A DNA stretch of 24,348 bases from JAJXWB01 sp047971685 (GTDB taxonomy: Bacteria > Pseudomonadota > Alphaproteobacteria > Rhizobiales > Beijerinckiaceae): positions 1-24,348 of the forward strand of contig JBKDZW010000123.1 of assembly GCA_047971685.1 (NCBI GenBank), given 5' to 3'. Below the pieces are notes generated by a model, which worked only from the letters and a program-made list of their open reading frames with translations, made no database searches and had not been told where the DNA came from. Positions 14,146 through 22,294 of the stretch are shown here, piece by piece (positions within the stretch are counted from its first letter, which is position 1; every line of letters starts with the position of its first letter). A program made the translations under genes and the position numbers.

Positions 14146-14160
14146 TTAGGGTTCACTTAA
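14146..14160. promoter_or_regulatory. Weak candidate CtrA site upstream of the DivJ-like gene
   Basis: TTAGGGTTCACTTAA has one mismatch to TTAA-N7-TTAA and ends 62 bases before the chosen GTG start. Confidence 0.3.
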
Positions 14161-14222
14161 GAGCCCTTTGCAACACTGGCGGCGGGGAAATAAGACGTGA
14201 GTCCGGCCCCCAGGGGGTGTTC

Positions 14223-16055
14223 GTGAGTATAGTATCCGTCATCGAGCAGCGTATCGCGGATTTCGCGATTGCTCAGGCGCCAGCCGGCGCCGTCGAACGC
14301 GCGAGGCTCAAGTCCTTCGTCGCGGTCCGTCTCGGTCTGTCCGGCGTTTTGATGATCGCTGCGCCGGTCTGGCTGGCGGCTGGCGCTCCGCCGCCGCTTT
14401 GGCAATGCATCGCCTTTGCCGGCCTGTTTGCTCCGGCTCTCGCCATTTTTGCGCTTTCGCGCGGCGCCTCGCTCGATACGGCTCAGGCCGTCTCGGCCGG
14501 CGGGCTCCTGATCTTTGCCGCAGCGCTCGGGTTCGGCGGTCCGGCCTATAGCGTCCTGGCGGTCGTTGCGGCTTTGCTTGCCGTGCTGGAGGCCGCCAGT
14601 TCCTCCAACACGCGCCTCATCATGAGCGTCGCCCTGCTTGGCTGTATCGGCGTCGCGATCGTCGCATTTATGGGCTTTGCGCCGTCGCCCGCGATGATTT
14701 CCAGCCCTGCTCTGGCCGTCGTCCTCGCCGGCATCATCGCCTATGCCGCAGCGCTCGGCTGGTCGCTCGCCCTGGTCGGCGCCGTCGCCATGTATGGCGA
14801 GCGCCGCGAAACCATGCGCCACGAAGCGCTCGCCCAGACCATCGGCGATCTCGTGCTGCGGCACGATCGCGAAGGTTCCGTCGTCTACGCCAGCAACGAA
14901 TCGCTCGACCTGTTTCGCCTCGCGCCGCGCGAATTGATGAACCGCGGCCTGTTCGAGCGCATTCATGTCGCCGATCGCCCCGCCTTCCTCACCGCGATCG
15001 CCGATGCGCTCGCCTCGACCTCGACAATCGTCTGCCAGGTGCGTCTGCGTTGCGGCTCCATCGGCGAGAACGAAAGCGCTTTCTCCGAGCCGCGTTTCGC
15101 CTGGGCCGAAATGCGCAGCCACGCCCTTCCGGTCTCGCGCCGCGTCGGCGATCGCACGGACCGCGCTGCGGTCGTGACGATTGTGCGCGATCTGACGCGC
15201 ATGCGTCAGGTCGAGCAGGATATCGCCGATGCGCGCGAACACGCCGATCGCGCCAATGTCTGGAAGGACCGCTTCCTGGCCAACGTCAGCCATGAATTGC
15301 GCACGCCGCTCAACGCCATCATCGGCTTTGCCGAAATGCTCGGCAACGAGGATCTCGCTCCCGCCGATCCCGCGCGCCGCAAGGAATATGCGCAGATCAT
15401 CCATTCTTCGGGGCAGCATCTGCTCGAAGTCGTCAACTCGATTCTCGATGTCTCCAAGATCGACGCCGGCTCCTTCGACATCGTCACCGAACCATTCGAC
15501 CTGCCGCCGCTGCTCGACCAGTGCTGCGACATGATCGGATTGAAGGCGTCCCAGACCAATATCGAACTGGTGCGCGACTATGCGCACGCCATGGACGAGC
15601 TTGTCGCCGACAAGCGCGCCTGCAAGCAGATCGTCATCAATCTCATGTCGAATGCGGTGAAATTCACGCCGGCCGGCGGCCGCGTGACCTTGAGCGCGCG
15701 GCCCGAGGGCAATCATTTCGTGCTGAGCGTCGCCGACACCGGCATTGGCATCGCCGCCAAGGATCTCGCCCACATCGGCGATCCCTTTTTTCAGGCGAAC
15801 AATTCCACGACGCGCCCCTATGAGGGCACGGGCCTCGGGCTTTCGCTGGTGCGCGGCCTCGTCGGCCTGCACGGCGGCTCGATTTCGGTGGAGAGCGCCG
15901 TCGGCCAGGGCACGACGGTCACGATCCGCCTGCCTGCGCATTGCGTAACTGCGCAGGGCGATGCCGGCCTCGCCAGGATCGAGACGTTTGCACGACGCGA
16001 AACAGCGCAGCCGCGTGAAATTTCAAATCAGGACATGGTGAAGAAAATTGCGTAA
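14223..16055 (+). CDS. divJ: DivJ-like PAS sensor histidine kinase
   Basis: Membrane histidine kinase of 610 residues. About six hydrophobic segments fill 30-195. A PAS domain (about 205-325) follows. Then come the HisKA H-box FLANVSHELRTPLNAIIGF with phospho-acceptor His357, the N-box INLMSNAVKFTP, G1 DTGIGI, the F-box PFFQANNS and G2 GTGLGLSLV. There is no receiver domain. The kinase family includes the DivK kinases DivJ, PleC and PdhS. The DivJ assignment rests on the multi-helix plus PAS layout and on the nearby mucR, sufE and DUF5330 genes; in Sinorhizobium meliloti mucR and divJ are, as I recall, neighbouring loci. Start: GTG 14223 has AGGGGG five bases upstream; GTG 14217 falls inside that Shine-Dalgarno. 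Its 3' end overlaps the next gene by eight bases. Confidence 0.75.
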   Translation: MSIVSVIEQRIADFAIAQAPAGAVERARLKSFVAVRLGLSGVLMIAAPVWLAAGAPPPLWQCIAFAGLFAPALAIFALSRGASLDTAQAVSAGGLLIFAAALGFGGPAYSVLAVVAALLAVLEAASSSNTRLIMSVALLGCIGVAIVAFMGFAPSPAMISSPALAVVLAGIIAYAAALGWSLALVGAVAMYGERRETMRHEALAQTIGDLVLRHDREGSVVYASNESLDLFRLAPRELMNRGLFERIHVADRPAFLTAIADALASTSTIVCQVRLRCGSIGENESAFSEPRFAWAEMRSHALPVSRRVGDRTDRAAVVTIVRDLTRMRQVEQDIADAREHADRANVWKDRFLANVSHELRTPLNAIIGFAEMLGNEDLAPADPARRKEYAQIIHSSGQHLLEVVNSILDVSKIDAGSFDIVTEPFDLPPLLDQCCDMIGLKASQTNIELVRDYAHAMDELVADKRACKQIVINLMSNAVKFTPAGGRVTLSARPEGNHFVLSVADTGIGIAAKDLAHIGDPFFQANNSTTRPYEGTGLGLSLVRGLVGLHGGSISVESAVGQGTTVTIRLPAHCVTAQGDAGLARIETFARRETAQPREISNQDMVKKIA

Positions 16056-16863
16056 GTTCCCGCGTAGAGACCTCGATTTCGATCTGGATTACGACGATGA
16101 AGGGTCCGCTCAGGCTGAGCCTTCTCCCAGGCGTGCGCGCATTTCGGCGACGCGCGTCGGCGTTTTTGGCCTGGCGACGCTTTCCATCGCCATTGTCGTA
16201 AATGCCGCTTTCTTACAGGACCAGCGCCGCGCCGCCCCCTTGTTCAAGATCTCGCTGGCCGAGCCCGGGCCCGAGCGCGTTGCGCAGCCGCAGACGGCCC
16301 CCCAACCCCTGCCGTCCTTGCCTGCGCCGCGCATCGTGGAGGCGCAGCCCTCGCCCGCCGCCCAGTCCGAATCCAAGTCCGAATCCAAGTCCGAATTCAA
16401 GTCCGAATCCAAGCCCGAAGCGCCGCGTCTTGCGACGGGCAATTCAAAGATCGATCTGATTGCGCGCGAAATCACCCGGAACGATCCGATCGCCCGTGCG
16501 ATTGCATCCGTCGAGAAGCCCGCGCCCGTCGAGAAGCCCGCGCATGCCGCAAAGCCCGCATCTGCGGAAAAACACCAACGCGCCGCCCCGCGAAAAGAAA
16601 CCCGCCGTCCCGATCCCATCGCCAGCCTGATCGACAAGCAGGCCGCCCCGTCCGCGCGCGCCCCCCAGGCCTCCGAAGTGATCGCCGCGCAGCGCGCCTT
16701 GCAGCGTCTGGGCTTCGTCATTCGTCCCAACGGCGTGTTCGATGCAACGACGCGCCAGGCGATTGCGCAATTCGAGCGTGAGCGCAACATGCCCGCACGC
16801 GGCGAGCTGACGCCGGCGATCCGCCGTGAGCTCGCCCGGATGGCCTCGGGCGAGATACAGTGA
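16048..16863 (+). CDS. Membrane-anchored protein with C-terminal peptidoglycan-binding domain
   Basis: Protein of 271 residues: a short acidic cytoplasmic N-terminus (DLDFDLDYDDEG), one TM helix (about 36-55), a long Pro/Ala/Lys/Ser-rich periplasmic linker, and a PG_binding_1 domain (about 205-265) with AQRALQRLGFVIRPNGVFDA, then TTRQAIAQFERERNMPARGE and LTPAIRRELARM. It should bind cell-wall peptidoglycan; no catalytic domain is present. The linker holds SESK repeats (12-base tandem) and EKPA repeats. Start TTG 16048 overlaps the last eight bases of the DivJ-like gene, implying translational coupling; no later start precedes the conserved basic N-terminus. In an apparent operon with the kinase and DUF1491. 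Confidence 0.78.
   Translation: MRKFPRRDLDFDLDYDDEGSAQAEPSPRRARISATRVGVFGLATLSIAIVVNAAFLQDQRRAAPLFKISLAEPGPERVAQPQTAPQPLPSLPAPRIVEAQPSPAAQSESKSESKSEFKSESKPEAPRLATGNSKIDLIAREITRNDPIARAIASVEKPAPVEKPAHAAKPASAEKHQRAAPRKETRRPDPIASLIDKQAAPSARAPQASEVIAAQRALQRLGFVIRPNGVFDATTRQAIAQFERERNMPARGELTPAIRRELARMASGEIQ
16366..16413 (+). repeat. 12-base tandem repeat, four copies, in frame
   Basis: Four copies of TCCGAATCCAAG (one with TTC) encode the SESK repeats of the linker. Confidence 0.9.
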
Positions 16864-16864
16864 C

Positions 16865-17200
16865 GTGCGGCTTCGCGCCGACATTTTCGTCGCCGCGCTG
16901 ATCCGGCGCGCTCAGGTTCGGGACGCCTACGCCATTCTGAGGCGCCGTGGCGCGCCGGAAGCCGGCGCGATCTTTGTGCGCGTCGACCGCCTCGACGGGG
17001 TCTCGGCCTTGTTCGGCCCCGCGCCGCAAAGCGAGGTCGGCGGAGATGGCGAGCGCGCCTTCGCGCGCATGCACAAGGACGAATGGATCGACAATGCGGC
17101 GGTCGAAGACCGTCTGCGCCGCGAGATCGAGTTCGATCCCGATCTCTGGATCGTCGACATCGAGGACCGCAAGGGCCGCGACTTTCTCAGCCTCGATTGA
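16865..17200 (+). CDS. DUF1491 family protein
   Basis: Protein of 111 residues, cytosolic, no known function. The family pattern is clear: VRLRADIFVAALIRRAQVRD, then AYAILRRRGAPEAGAIFVRV with DRLDG, LFGPAPQ, and near the C-terminus EDRLRREIEFDPDLWIVDIE with DR. Start GTG 16865 lies one base after the preceding stop codon (16861-16863), so it is tightly coupled to the PG-binding-domain gene. The 3' end overlaps the convergent DUF2336 gene by 14 bases. Confidence 0.88.
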   Translation: MRLRADIFVAALIRRAQVRDAYAILRRRGAPEAGAIFVRVDRLDGVSALFGPAPQSEVGGDGERAFARMHKDEWIDNAAVEDRLRREIEFDPDLWIVDIEDRKGRDFLSLD

Positions 17201-18311
17201 ATTTTCGCGTTTCGGGCGCCCGCGCCGGCGTCCGCACGGGCAGCGCGGCGTCGCGCGCTTGCGTTTGCGCGCTTGCGCCTGCGTGCTGACCTGCGCCGGA
17301 ATATTCGCCGGTCGCAGTTTGCCGCCGCCGGCCCGGCCTCAGCGCGGCCAGGATCGCCGAGGCTGCGCCCGCCGGCGCCTGCATTGCAAGGCGCAGGCCG
17401 GACATCGGGTCTTCGAGTTTCGCCGCAAGATCGCCTCGCAACGCCACGAGCGGGCGCTCGCTCTCGCTTGCCGCCAGCCCCATTGCGGCGAAGACGAGAC
17501 CGAGCGGTTCGCCGCCGGGATCGCGCGCAAGAGGCTCGATGTCGGAACGCGCAGTGCGCAAGGCGCGCGCAAGAACCGAGCAGAAGCGCTGGAGATCTCC
17601 CGATGCGGCCGCATCGAGCGCCTGTTGGCGCGCTGCGTCGAAGGGGTCGGAAAGGTTGTCAGGCCCGGCAAGCGTTTTTCGTGCGGCTTCGAGAAGGATG
17701 AGGCGGCGCGCTGGCGCATCGGCGGAAAGAAACAGCGCGTTCCTGTCGAGCGTGTCATCGTCGCGCGCAAGCAGAAGGCGGCCAAGCTCGATATCGATGC
17801 GCCCGCGCTGCGTCAGCGCGACCATGGCGCCGCGATCGATCGCGACATTACGATTGGCGGCAAGCGCATGCAGAACTTCGGACTCCAGACGGCGTGCGAG
17901 GGCGCCCACTGTCGGCCTGTCGATATCGCCGCGCGCCGCGATGGCGGCGGCCTCCCGCGCATCGCCTGCTACGGCGCGCTCCAGGAGGAGGGGCGCCGGC
18001 AGTCCGGCCGCCAGGCGGAAAACCGGCGTTGCGGTCTGCGGGCCAAGCGCGATCAGCCGCAGGAGCGTGGATTGCGGCGCAGCCGGGCAGGGCGCGAGTC
18101 TGGCGGCGATGCGCAGCGCGTTCGTCGCGTCGATCCGGGACAGCGCATCGCTCATCATGGCTTCGTATTGCGCGCAGGTCTCAACGCCCGGCGTAGACAT
18201 CGCCACGAAGCGGTCCGTCGCCACGCGCGCCGCAACGCCCTCGAAGTCAAGCGATTGCGCTCGTCCGGCGGCGGTCAGCGCTTCCAGACGTTTGCACAAT
18301 GTCTCGTCCAT
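17187..18311 (-). CDS. DUF2336 family protein
   Basis: Protein of 374 residues made almost entirely of alanine-rich helices, consistent with the DUF2336 HEAT-like architecture. Motifs such as ERAVAGDAREAAAIAARGDI and ESEVLHALAANRNVAIDRGA fit the family; the last ~45 residues are low-complexity. Cytosolic, function unknown. ATG 18311 is the only good start; the GAGG upstream is rather distant (about 15 bases). Divergent from the small basic gene at 18452 across a spacer that carries a CtrA-like box, and convergent with DUF1491 with a 14-base overlap. Confidence 0.82.
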   Translation of the reverse strand: MDETLCKRLEALTAAGRAQSLDFEGVAARVATDRFVAMSTPGVETCAQYEAMMSDALSRIDATNALRIAARLAPCPAAPQSTLLRLIALGPQTATPVFRLAAGLPAPLLLERAVAGDAREAAAIAARGDIDRPTVGALARRLESEVLHALAANRNVAIDRGAMVALTQRGRIDIELGRLLLARDDDTLDRNALFLSADAPARRLILLEAARKTLAGPDNLSDPFDAARQQALDAAASGDLQRFCSVLARALRTARSDIEPLARDPGGEPLGLVFAAMGLAASESERPLVALRGDLAAKLEDPMSGLRLAMQAPAGAASAILAALRPGRRRQTATGEYSGAGQHAGASAQTQARDAALPVRTPARAPETRKFNRG

Positions 18312-18363
18312 CGTGTTGCAGTTCCGCCTCTGCGATGATTCTTTCCAAAGTGAAGCGGGTTCG

Positions 18364-18378
18364 TTGACACAAAGTTAA
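18364..18378. promoter_or_regulatory. Candidate CtrA binding site (TTGA-N7-TTAA)
   Basis: TTGACACAAAGTTAA has one mismatch and exact spacing; it lies 52 bases before the DUF2336 start and 73 before the 18452 start. TTGACA alone also looks like a -35 box, but no fair -10 hexamer follows at 16-18 bases. Confidence 0.4.
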
Positions 18379-18451
18379 CTATCGGGAGCCGACACTTGCG
18401 GGCAAGGCGCGCTACCGGCCATTTCTTGCAGCGCGCGTTGGAGACGAAACC

Positions 18452-18766
18452 ATGGCCGAGATTCTTGTTTTTCGGGCCCGCCCGCGCAATGAGCAGGAAA
18501 GCGTCAAGCGCGGCGCCGAAACCGCTCAGATTCTTTTTTTCACGGGCGTCCGTTACATGCGCCTGGAGCAGGAAGTCGACGCGCCTGCCGAAAAGAAAAC
18601 CAAGACCGTTCGCCGCAACGGCAAGCAGCCCCTTGCGCAGGCGCGTCAGAGACGCGCGATTGCGGCGGCCGAGCCCAAGACGAACAAGCCCAAGACAAGC
18701 GGGCTAAAGACAAGCGGGCTAAAGACGAACGAGGTCAAGGCGCGCAAGAACAGCAAGCGCGCCTGA
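18452..18766 (+). CDS. Small basic hypothetical protein
   Basis: Protein of 104 residues, strongly basic in its C-terminal half. The N-terminus (MAEILVFRARP) and the segment AQILFFTGVRYMRLE look like short conserved motifs of uncharacterised Hyphomicrobiales proteins of this size; I do not know a function. The C-terminus is Lys-rich with tandem TSGLK repeats encoded by two exact 15-base units (18692-18721), and is probably disordered or nucleic-acid-binding. GGAG lies eight bases before the ATG. Alone between divergent DUF2336 and convergent DUF1254. Confidence 0.7.
   Translation: MAEILVFRARPRNEQESVKRGAETAQILFFTGVRYMRLEQEVDAPAEKKTKTVRRNGKQPLAQARQRRAIAAAEPKTNKPKTSGLKTSGLKTNEVKARKNSKRA
18692..18721 (+). 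repeat. 15-base tandem repeat, two exact copies
   Basis: AAGACAAGCGGGCTA occurs twice back to back in frame and is followed by a partial third copy. Confidence 0.85.
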
Positions 18767-18813
18767 TTTCGTCCCGCGCGCGAAAAATCCGTCTGCGATG
18801 GGAAGGGCCGGGT

Positions 18814-19377
18814 TTATTCGCGTTCCGTCAGACATTGCGCGGCGCCGACCGCCTGACGCGCCGCCTCGCGGCCGCCCGGCTCCTCGATCAAGGCGCGAAT
18901 GAGCACAAAGCCGGTCGTCGTCGGCGGCGTGAGGCGCAATTCCTGCGGCGCCTGATCCTCGGGATCGTTCGCCTCCACCGTATCGAGCTGATGTTCCGTC
19001 AGAAGGAGCACGTCGAGGCGCCCGCGCAGCGCCGCGCGATCCGTCGTCGAATAGAAATTGTGGCCGAGACGGTCGTGGAACGAGATCGTCAGCAGCGCAT
19101 TCGGGCTCGCATTGGAGCGAACGCGCAGCGCGCCGCGGTCGAGATCGAAATTGCAGATCCCATATTCGGCGCGCTGGTCCTGAAACGGCATGGATTGCGT
19201 GACTGCCGGATCGGGCAGAAGGGCCAGGCCCGGCGGGCGGACGCCAAGGCGTGCATATGCGTCGTTCCGGGCAAAGCGCGGCATCAGCAGAACCGAGGAA
19301 ATATGGACGATGCCGCCGACAAACAGCGCGCCCAGCGCCCAGGGCAAAACGAGCGGCCTGCGCATGCGCCCGATCAC
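18814..19377 (-). CDS. DUF1254-type small membrane protein
   Basis: Protein of 187 residues with an N-terminal membrane helix (LPWALGALFVGGIVHISSVL) followed by LMPRFARNDAYARLG, a pattern I recognise from the short DUF1254 proteins of Hyphomicrobiales; the rest is probably periplasmic. Function unknown. GTG 19377 overlaps the DUF1214 stop as GTGA and has GGGGG about eight bases upstream, so I prefer it; ATG 19365 would remove four residues. Third gene of the PBP-DUF1214-DUF1254 operon. The two DUFs are commonly adjacent or fused, which suggests they act together. Confidence 0.8.
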   Translation of the reverse strand: MIGRMRRPLVLPWALGALFVGGIVHISSVLLMPRFARNDAYARLGVRPPGLALLPDPAVTQSMPFQDQRAEYGICNFDLDRGALRVRSNASPNALLTISFHDRLGHNFYSTTDRAALRGRLDVLLLTEHQLDTVEANDPEDQAPQELRLTPPTTTGFVLIRALIEEPGGREAARQAVGAAQCLTERE

Positions 19378-19997
19378 TGGCAAATCCCCCGCGCAATCGA
19401 CAGGAGCTTCAGGCCGGACAGAGAAGCCTGCGTCGGGCTGACGCTGGTGTCGTATAGATTGAGCATGATGGCGAAAGAAGCGCCGCGCGGCGTCGACAGC
19501 CAATTGCCGGCGCGGACGCTCGGCGCGATCGTGATCGTGAATTCGCCTTTGGCCGAGCGCAGGAGCTGGTCGGAGGTCAGCGATTTGCGGCCGGGCCCGG
19601 GCGCAAGCAGCCGGCCGTCCCGCGTGAACAGATTGAGCGTCCACAGGCGCGCGGCCGGCGTGGATCCGGCAAGCGTGTATTCGCACGAGCCGTCGAGCGG
19701 GCGTCCCTCGTCGTCGTGCAGGGCGAAAAACGCCAGCCCTTCGCCATTGCCCAGCGGCGTGGCCGCATGGCGCGCGATAATGGCGCGCGCATAAGGGTCG
19801 GCTTCGGCCGAACCTGCTTTCGGCCATGAGGTCCAGGCGCCCGAATGCGCCGCGCCGAAGGGGAGGGCGCCGCGCGTCGTCGCAAAAGTCGCCGTAAGTC
19901 CCAGCGCAACGCCGGCAAGGCCCGCGATGGCCGTCTTGATGTAGGCGCTCAGGGGCGAGCGGGTCTCGTCGACCCTGTGACGAAGCTCGTAACTCAT
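19374..19997 (-). CDS. DUF1214 family membrane-anchored protein
   Basis: Protein of 207 residues. One TM helix lies near the N-terminus (SAYIKTAIAGLAGVALGLTA, about 17-37), and the DUF1214 domain occupies the C-terminal half: LWTLNLFTRDGRLLAPGPGR with KSLTSDQLLRS, GEFTITIAPSVRAGNWLSTP and MLNLYDTSVS. Probably periplasmic; function unknown. ATG 19997 lies seven bases after the penicillin-binding protein stop, and the gene ends in a GTGA overlap with the DUF1254 gene, so the three are almost certainly co-transcribed. Confidence 0.85.
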   Translation of the reverse strand: MSYELRHRVDETRSPLSAYIKTAIAGLAGVALGLTATFATTRGALPFGAAHSGAWTSWPKAGSAEADPYARAIIARHAATPLGNGEGLAFFALHDDEGRPLDGSCEYTLAGSTPAARLWTLNLFTRDGRLLAPGPGRKSLTSDQLLRSAKGEFTITIAPSVRAGNWLSTPRGASFAIMLNLYDTSVSPTQASLSGLKLLSIARGICQ

Positions 19998-20004
19998 GAC
20001 GCCG

Positions 20005-22278
20005 CTAGTCGTTTCGCCCCACTGGCCTGAACCGGCGCGGCCCATCCGTGCGCGCCTGATGCTGTTCCTGAGCGTTTCGCGCCAGCCGGCTCTGGTCCAA
20101 ATCCGCGCGCCGTCCGTCCGCCGCCCGAAACAGGCGCCGCACCGCTCCAAGCGCCTCGCCGGTCTGCGGCGACAGCGTCGAGGGCGTGACCACGGTGAAC
20201 CCGTCCGGTCCGTTGGCTGCGGCAGGCGCTGTCTGCGCAACCGGCGGCAGGCTCGACAGCGGAACGCCGGGCAGGGGTTTGGGCTCCATGCCGCGATGGG
20301 CGAACAGCATGACGTCGCGCCAGGTTTGCGCCGGCAGCGAGCCGCCGGTCATGTTCGCCATCGAGGTGTCGTCGTCGTTGCCATACCACACGCAGCCCGA
20401 CAGCGCCGCCGTGAAGCCGCAGAACCAGGCGTCCTTGTAGCCGTTCGTCGTGCCGGTCTTGCCGCCCTGCGCAAAGCCCAGGCCCAGATTGGCGCGCCGT
20501 GCGGTGCCCGCCTGCACGACCTGCGCGAGCATGGAATCGAGTTCGGCGATCTTCTGCTCGGGAAAGACGCGCTCCGGTTTCTGCCCGTCTTCGTCGTAAC
20601 GGTAGATTATGTCGCCCTTGGAATTGCGGATGTCGATGGCGGCATGCAGGTAGACGCGATTGCCGCCGTTGGCGAAGGCCGCGTAGGCGGCCGAATGTTC
20701 GATGAGGGTCACCTCGTCCGCGCCGATCGGCATCGAGACGGTATCGATCAGCGGCGCGGTGATCCCGAGTTTGCGCGCGGTCTCGGTGATCTTGGCGCGC
20801 CCGTCCTTGGCCGCCTGATAGACGCCGCGCTTGGGATCGCCGATGGCGATCGACAATTTGACGGCGATCGTGTTGAGCGACCTGGCGAGCGCCACGGTCA
20901 ACGGCACCGAGCCTGAGAAACGGCCGCCATAATTTCGCGGACACCAATTGCCGATGCACACGGGCCCGTCGACGACGACGGTGTTGGGCGTGAATTTTCC
21001 GCTGAGCAGCGCGGTCAGATAGACGTAGGGCTTGAAGGAGGAGCCGGGCTGGCGCAGCGCATCGGTTGCGCGATTGAACTGGCTTGCGCCGTAATCGCGC
21101 CCGCCGACGATGGCGCGCACCGCGCCGTTGCTCGAATCGAGCACCACCATCGCCGCCTGCTTGGAGCGATAGGCGCGGCCATGATCGCGCAATTGCTCAT
21201 CGACCGTCTCCTCGGCCTTGGATTGCACGGCTGAATCGAGCGCCGTGCGCACCGTCAGCACGCGGTCTGCGCCGAGCTTGCCGGCGTTGGCGAGCTGTTT
21301 GACCTCCTGGAAGGCCCAGTCGAGATACCAGTCGGGCGAATCCGCGCGCTCGCGCTCCACCGGCGTCGCCGGATTGCGCAGCGCCGCGAAAATCTGGCTC
21401 TGCGTCATGAAGCCGGATTCGACGAGATTGTTGAGAACGTCGGCTGCGCGCGCGCGCGCGGCCGGCAGATTGATATGGGGCGCGTATTTCGTCGGCGCCT
21501 TGAACAGGCCCGCAAGCATCGCGGCTTCCGCAAGCGTGACGTCCTTCACCGATTTGCCGAAATAGAATTCGGCCGCCGCCTGCACGCCGAACGTGCCGCC
21601 GCCCATGTAGGCGCGATCGAGATAAAGTTTCAGGATTTCGCGTTTCGAGAGCCGCGCCTCCAGCCACAGGGCAAGAAAGGCTTCGCGGATCTTGCGTTCG
21701 ATCGAGCGTTCGTTGGTGAGAAACAGGTTCTTGGCGAGCTGCTGCGTCAACGTCGAGCCGCCTTGAACCACGCCGCTGGCGCGCGCATTGGCGCTCAATG
21801 CGCGCAATGTGCCGATGACATCGACGCCCCAATGGTCGAAGAAGCGCCGGTCCTCGGTTGCAAGCACCGCCTTGATGAGATGGTCGGGCAATTGGTCGAG
21901 CGAAACGGAATCGTCGTGCAGAATGCCGCGCCGCCCCACTTCCTTGCCGGAGCGGTCGAGGAAGGTGACGGCCAGATCCTGCTTCTTCAGCCAGTCTTCG
22001 GAGGTGTCGCGAAAGGCGAGCTGCGCGAAGGTGAGCGCCACCAGAAGCCCGGCAAGCCCGAGCGTCAGCGTCTCGCAGGCCAGCTCCACCCCGAGTTTCC
22101 TGAGGCCGGAGACATGGAACCGGGACATGAAAGCTGAAAAGGCGGCGTAATTGTCACGAGCGCGCCGGTTGCTTTCGTACAGCGAAGAATCGACCAGCGA
22201 GTCGAGCGCCAGCGCCGCGCGGCCCACGCGCTTGCGCAAGGCCGTCCAAACGCCGCCTTCATCCTCGAAGTAACGCAA
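20005..22278 (-). CDS. Class A penicillin-binding protein (bifunctional glycosyltransferase/transpeptidase)
   Basis: Polymerises and cross-links peptidoglycan at the outer face of the inner membrane; 757 residues. A cytoplasmic N-terminus (1-60), one TM helix (about 63-88), then the GT51 domain with ATEDRRFFDHWG (catalytic Glu142), QGGSTLTQQLAKNLFLT and KLYLDRAYMGGGTFGVQAAA. The transpeptidase has PGSSFKP (Ser413 and Lys416), SLN (467-469) and KTGT (607-610). All active-site residues are present. The C-terminal tail after about 660 is Pro/Arg-rich. Start: TTG 22278 has GGGAG nine bases upstream; the longer open frame to 22365 runs into the divergent promoter region. Heads an operon with DUF1214 and DUF1254. 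Which PBP1 subtype it is cannot be decided here. Confidence 0.92.
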   Translation of the reverse strand: MRYFEDEGGVWTALRKRVGRAALALDSLVDSSLYESNRRARDNYAAFSAFMSRFHVSGLRKLGVELACETLTLGLAGLLVALTFAQLAFRDTSEDWLKKQDLAVTFLDRSGKEVGRRGILHDDSVSLDQLPDHLIKAVLATEDRRFFDHWGVDVIGTLRALSANARASGVVQGGSTLTQQLAKNLFLTNERSIERKIREAFLALWLEARLSKREILKLYLDRAYMGGGTFGVQAAAEFYFGKSVKDVTLAEAAMLAGLFKAPTKYAPHINLPAARARAADVLNNLVESGFMTQSQIFAALRNPATPVERERADSPDWYLDWAFQEVKQLANAGKLGADRVLTVRTALDSAVQSKAEETVDEQLRDHGRAYRSKQAAMVVLDSSNGAVRAIVGGRDYGASQFNRATDALRQPGSSFKPYVYLTALLSGKFTPNTVVVDGPVCIGNWCPRNYGGRFSGSVPLTVALARSLNTIAVKLSIAIGDPKRGVYQAAKDGRAKITETARKLGITAPLIDTVSMPIGADEVTLIEHSAAYAAFANGGNRVYLHAAIDIRNSKGDIIYRYDEDGQKPERVFPEQKIAELDSMLAQVVQAGTARRANLGLGFAQGGKTGTTNGYKDAWFCGFTAALSGCVWYGNDDDTSMANMTGGSLPAQTWRDVMLFAHRGMEPKPLPGVPLSSLPPVAQTAPAAANGPDGFTVVTPSTLSPQTGEALGAVRRLFRAADGRRADLDQSRLARNAQEQHQARTDGPRRFRPVGRND

Positions 22279-22287
22279 ACTCCACTT

Positions 22288-22292
22288 CTCCC
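22288..22292 (-). promoter_or_regulatory. Ribosome binding site deciding the PBP start
   Basis: GGGAG on the minus strand lies nine bases before TTG 22278; no ATG or GTG is found near it in frame. Confidence 0.45.
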
Positions 22293-22294
22293 GT

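Noticed and set aside
14157..15941. Long minus-strand open frame (594 codons) opposite the DivJ-like kinase
   Set aside because: Shadow of the kinase's codon bias; no family motif and no Shine-Dalgarno-supported start.
16947..18338. Plus-strand open frame of 463 codons opposite DUF2336
   Set aside because: DUF1491 in another frame and DUF2336 on the other strand explain the sequence; the composition is a typical GC-rich artefact.
18779..18813. Terminator between the small basic gene and DUF1254
   Set aside because: Only a five-base TTTCG/CGAAA pairing is visible, with no clear T-run.
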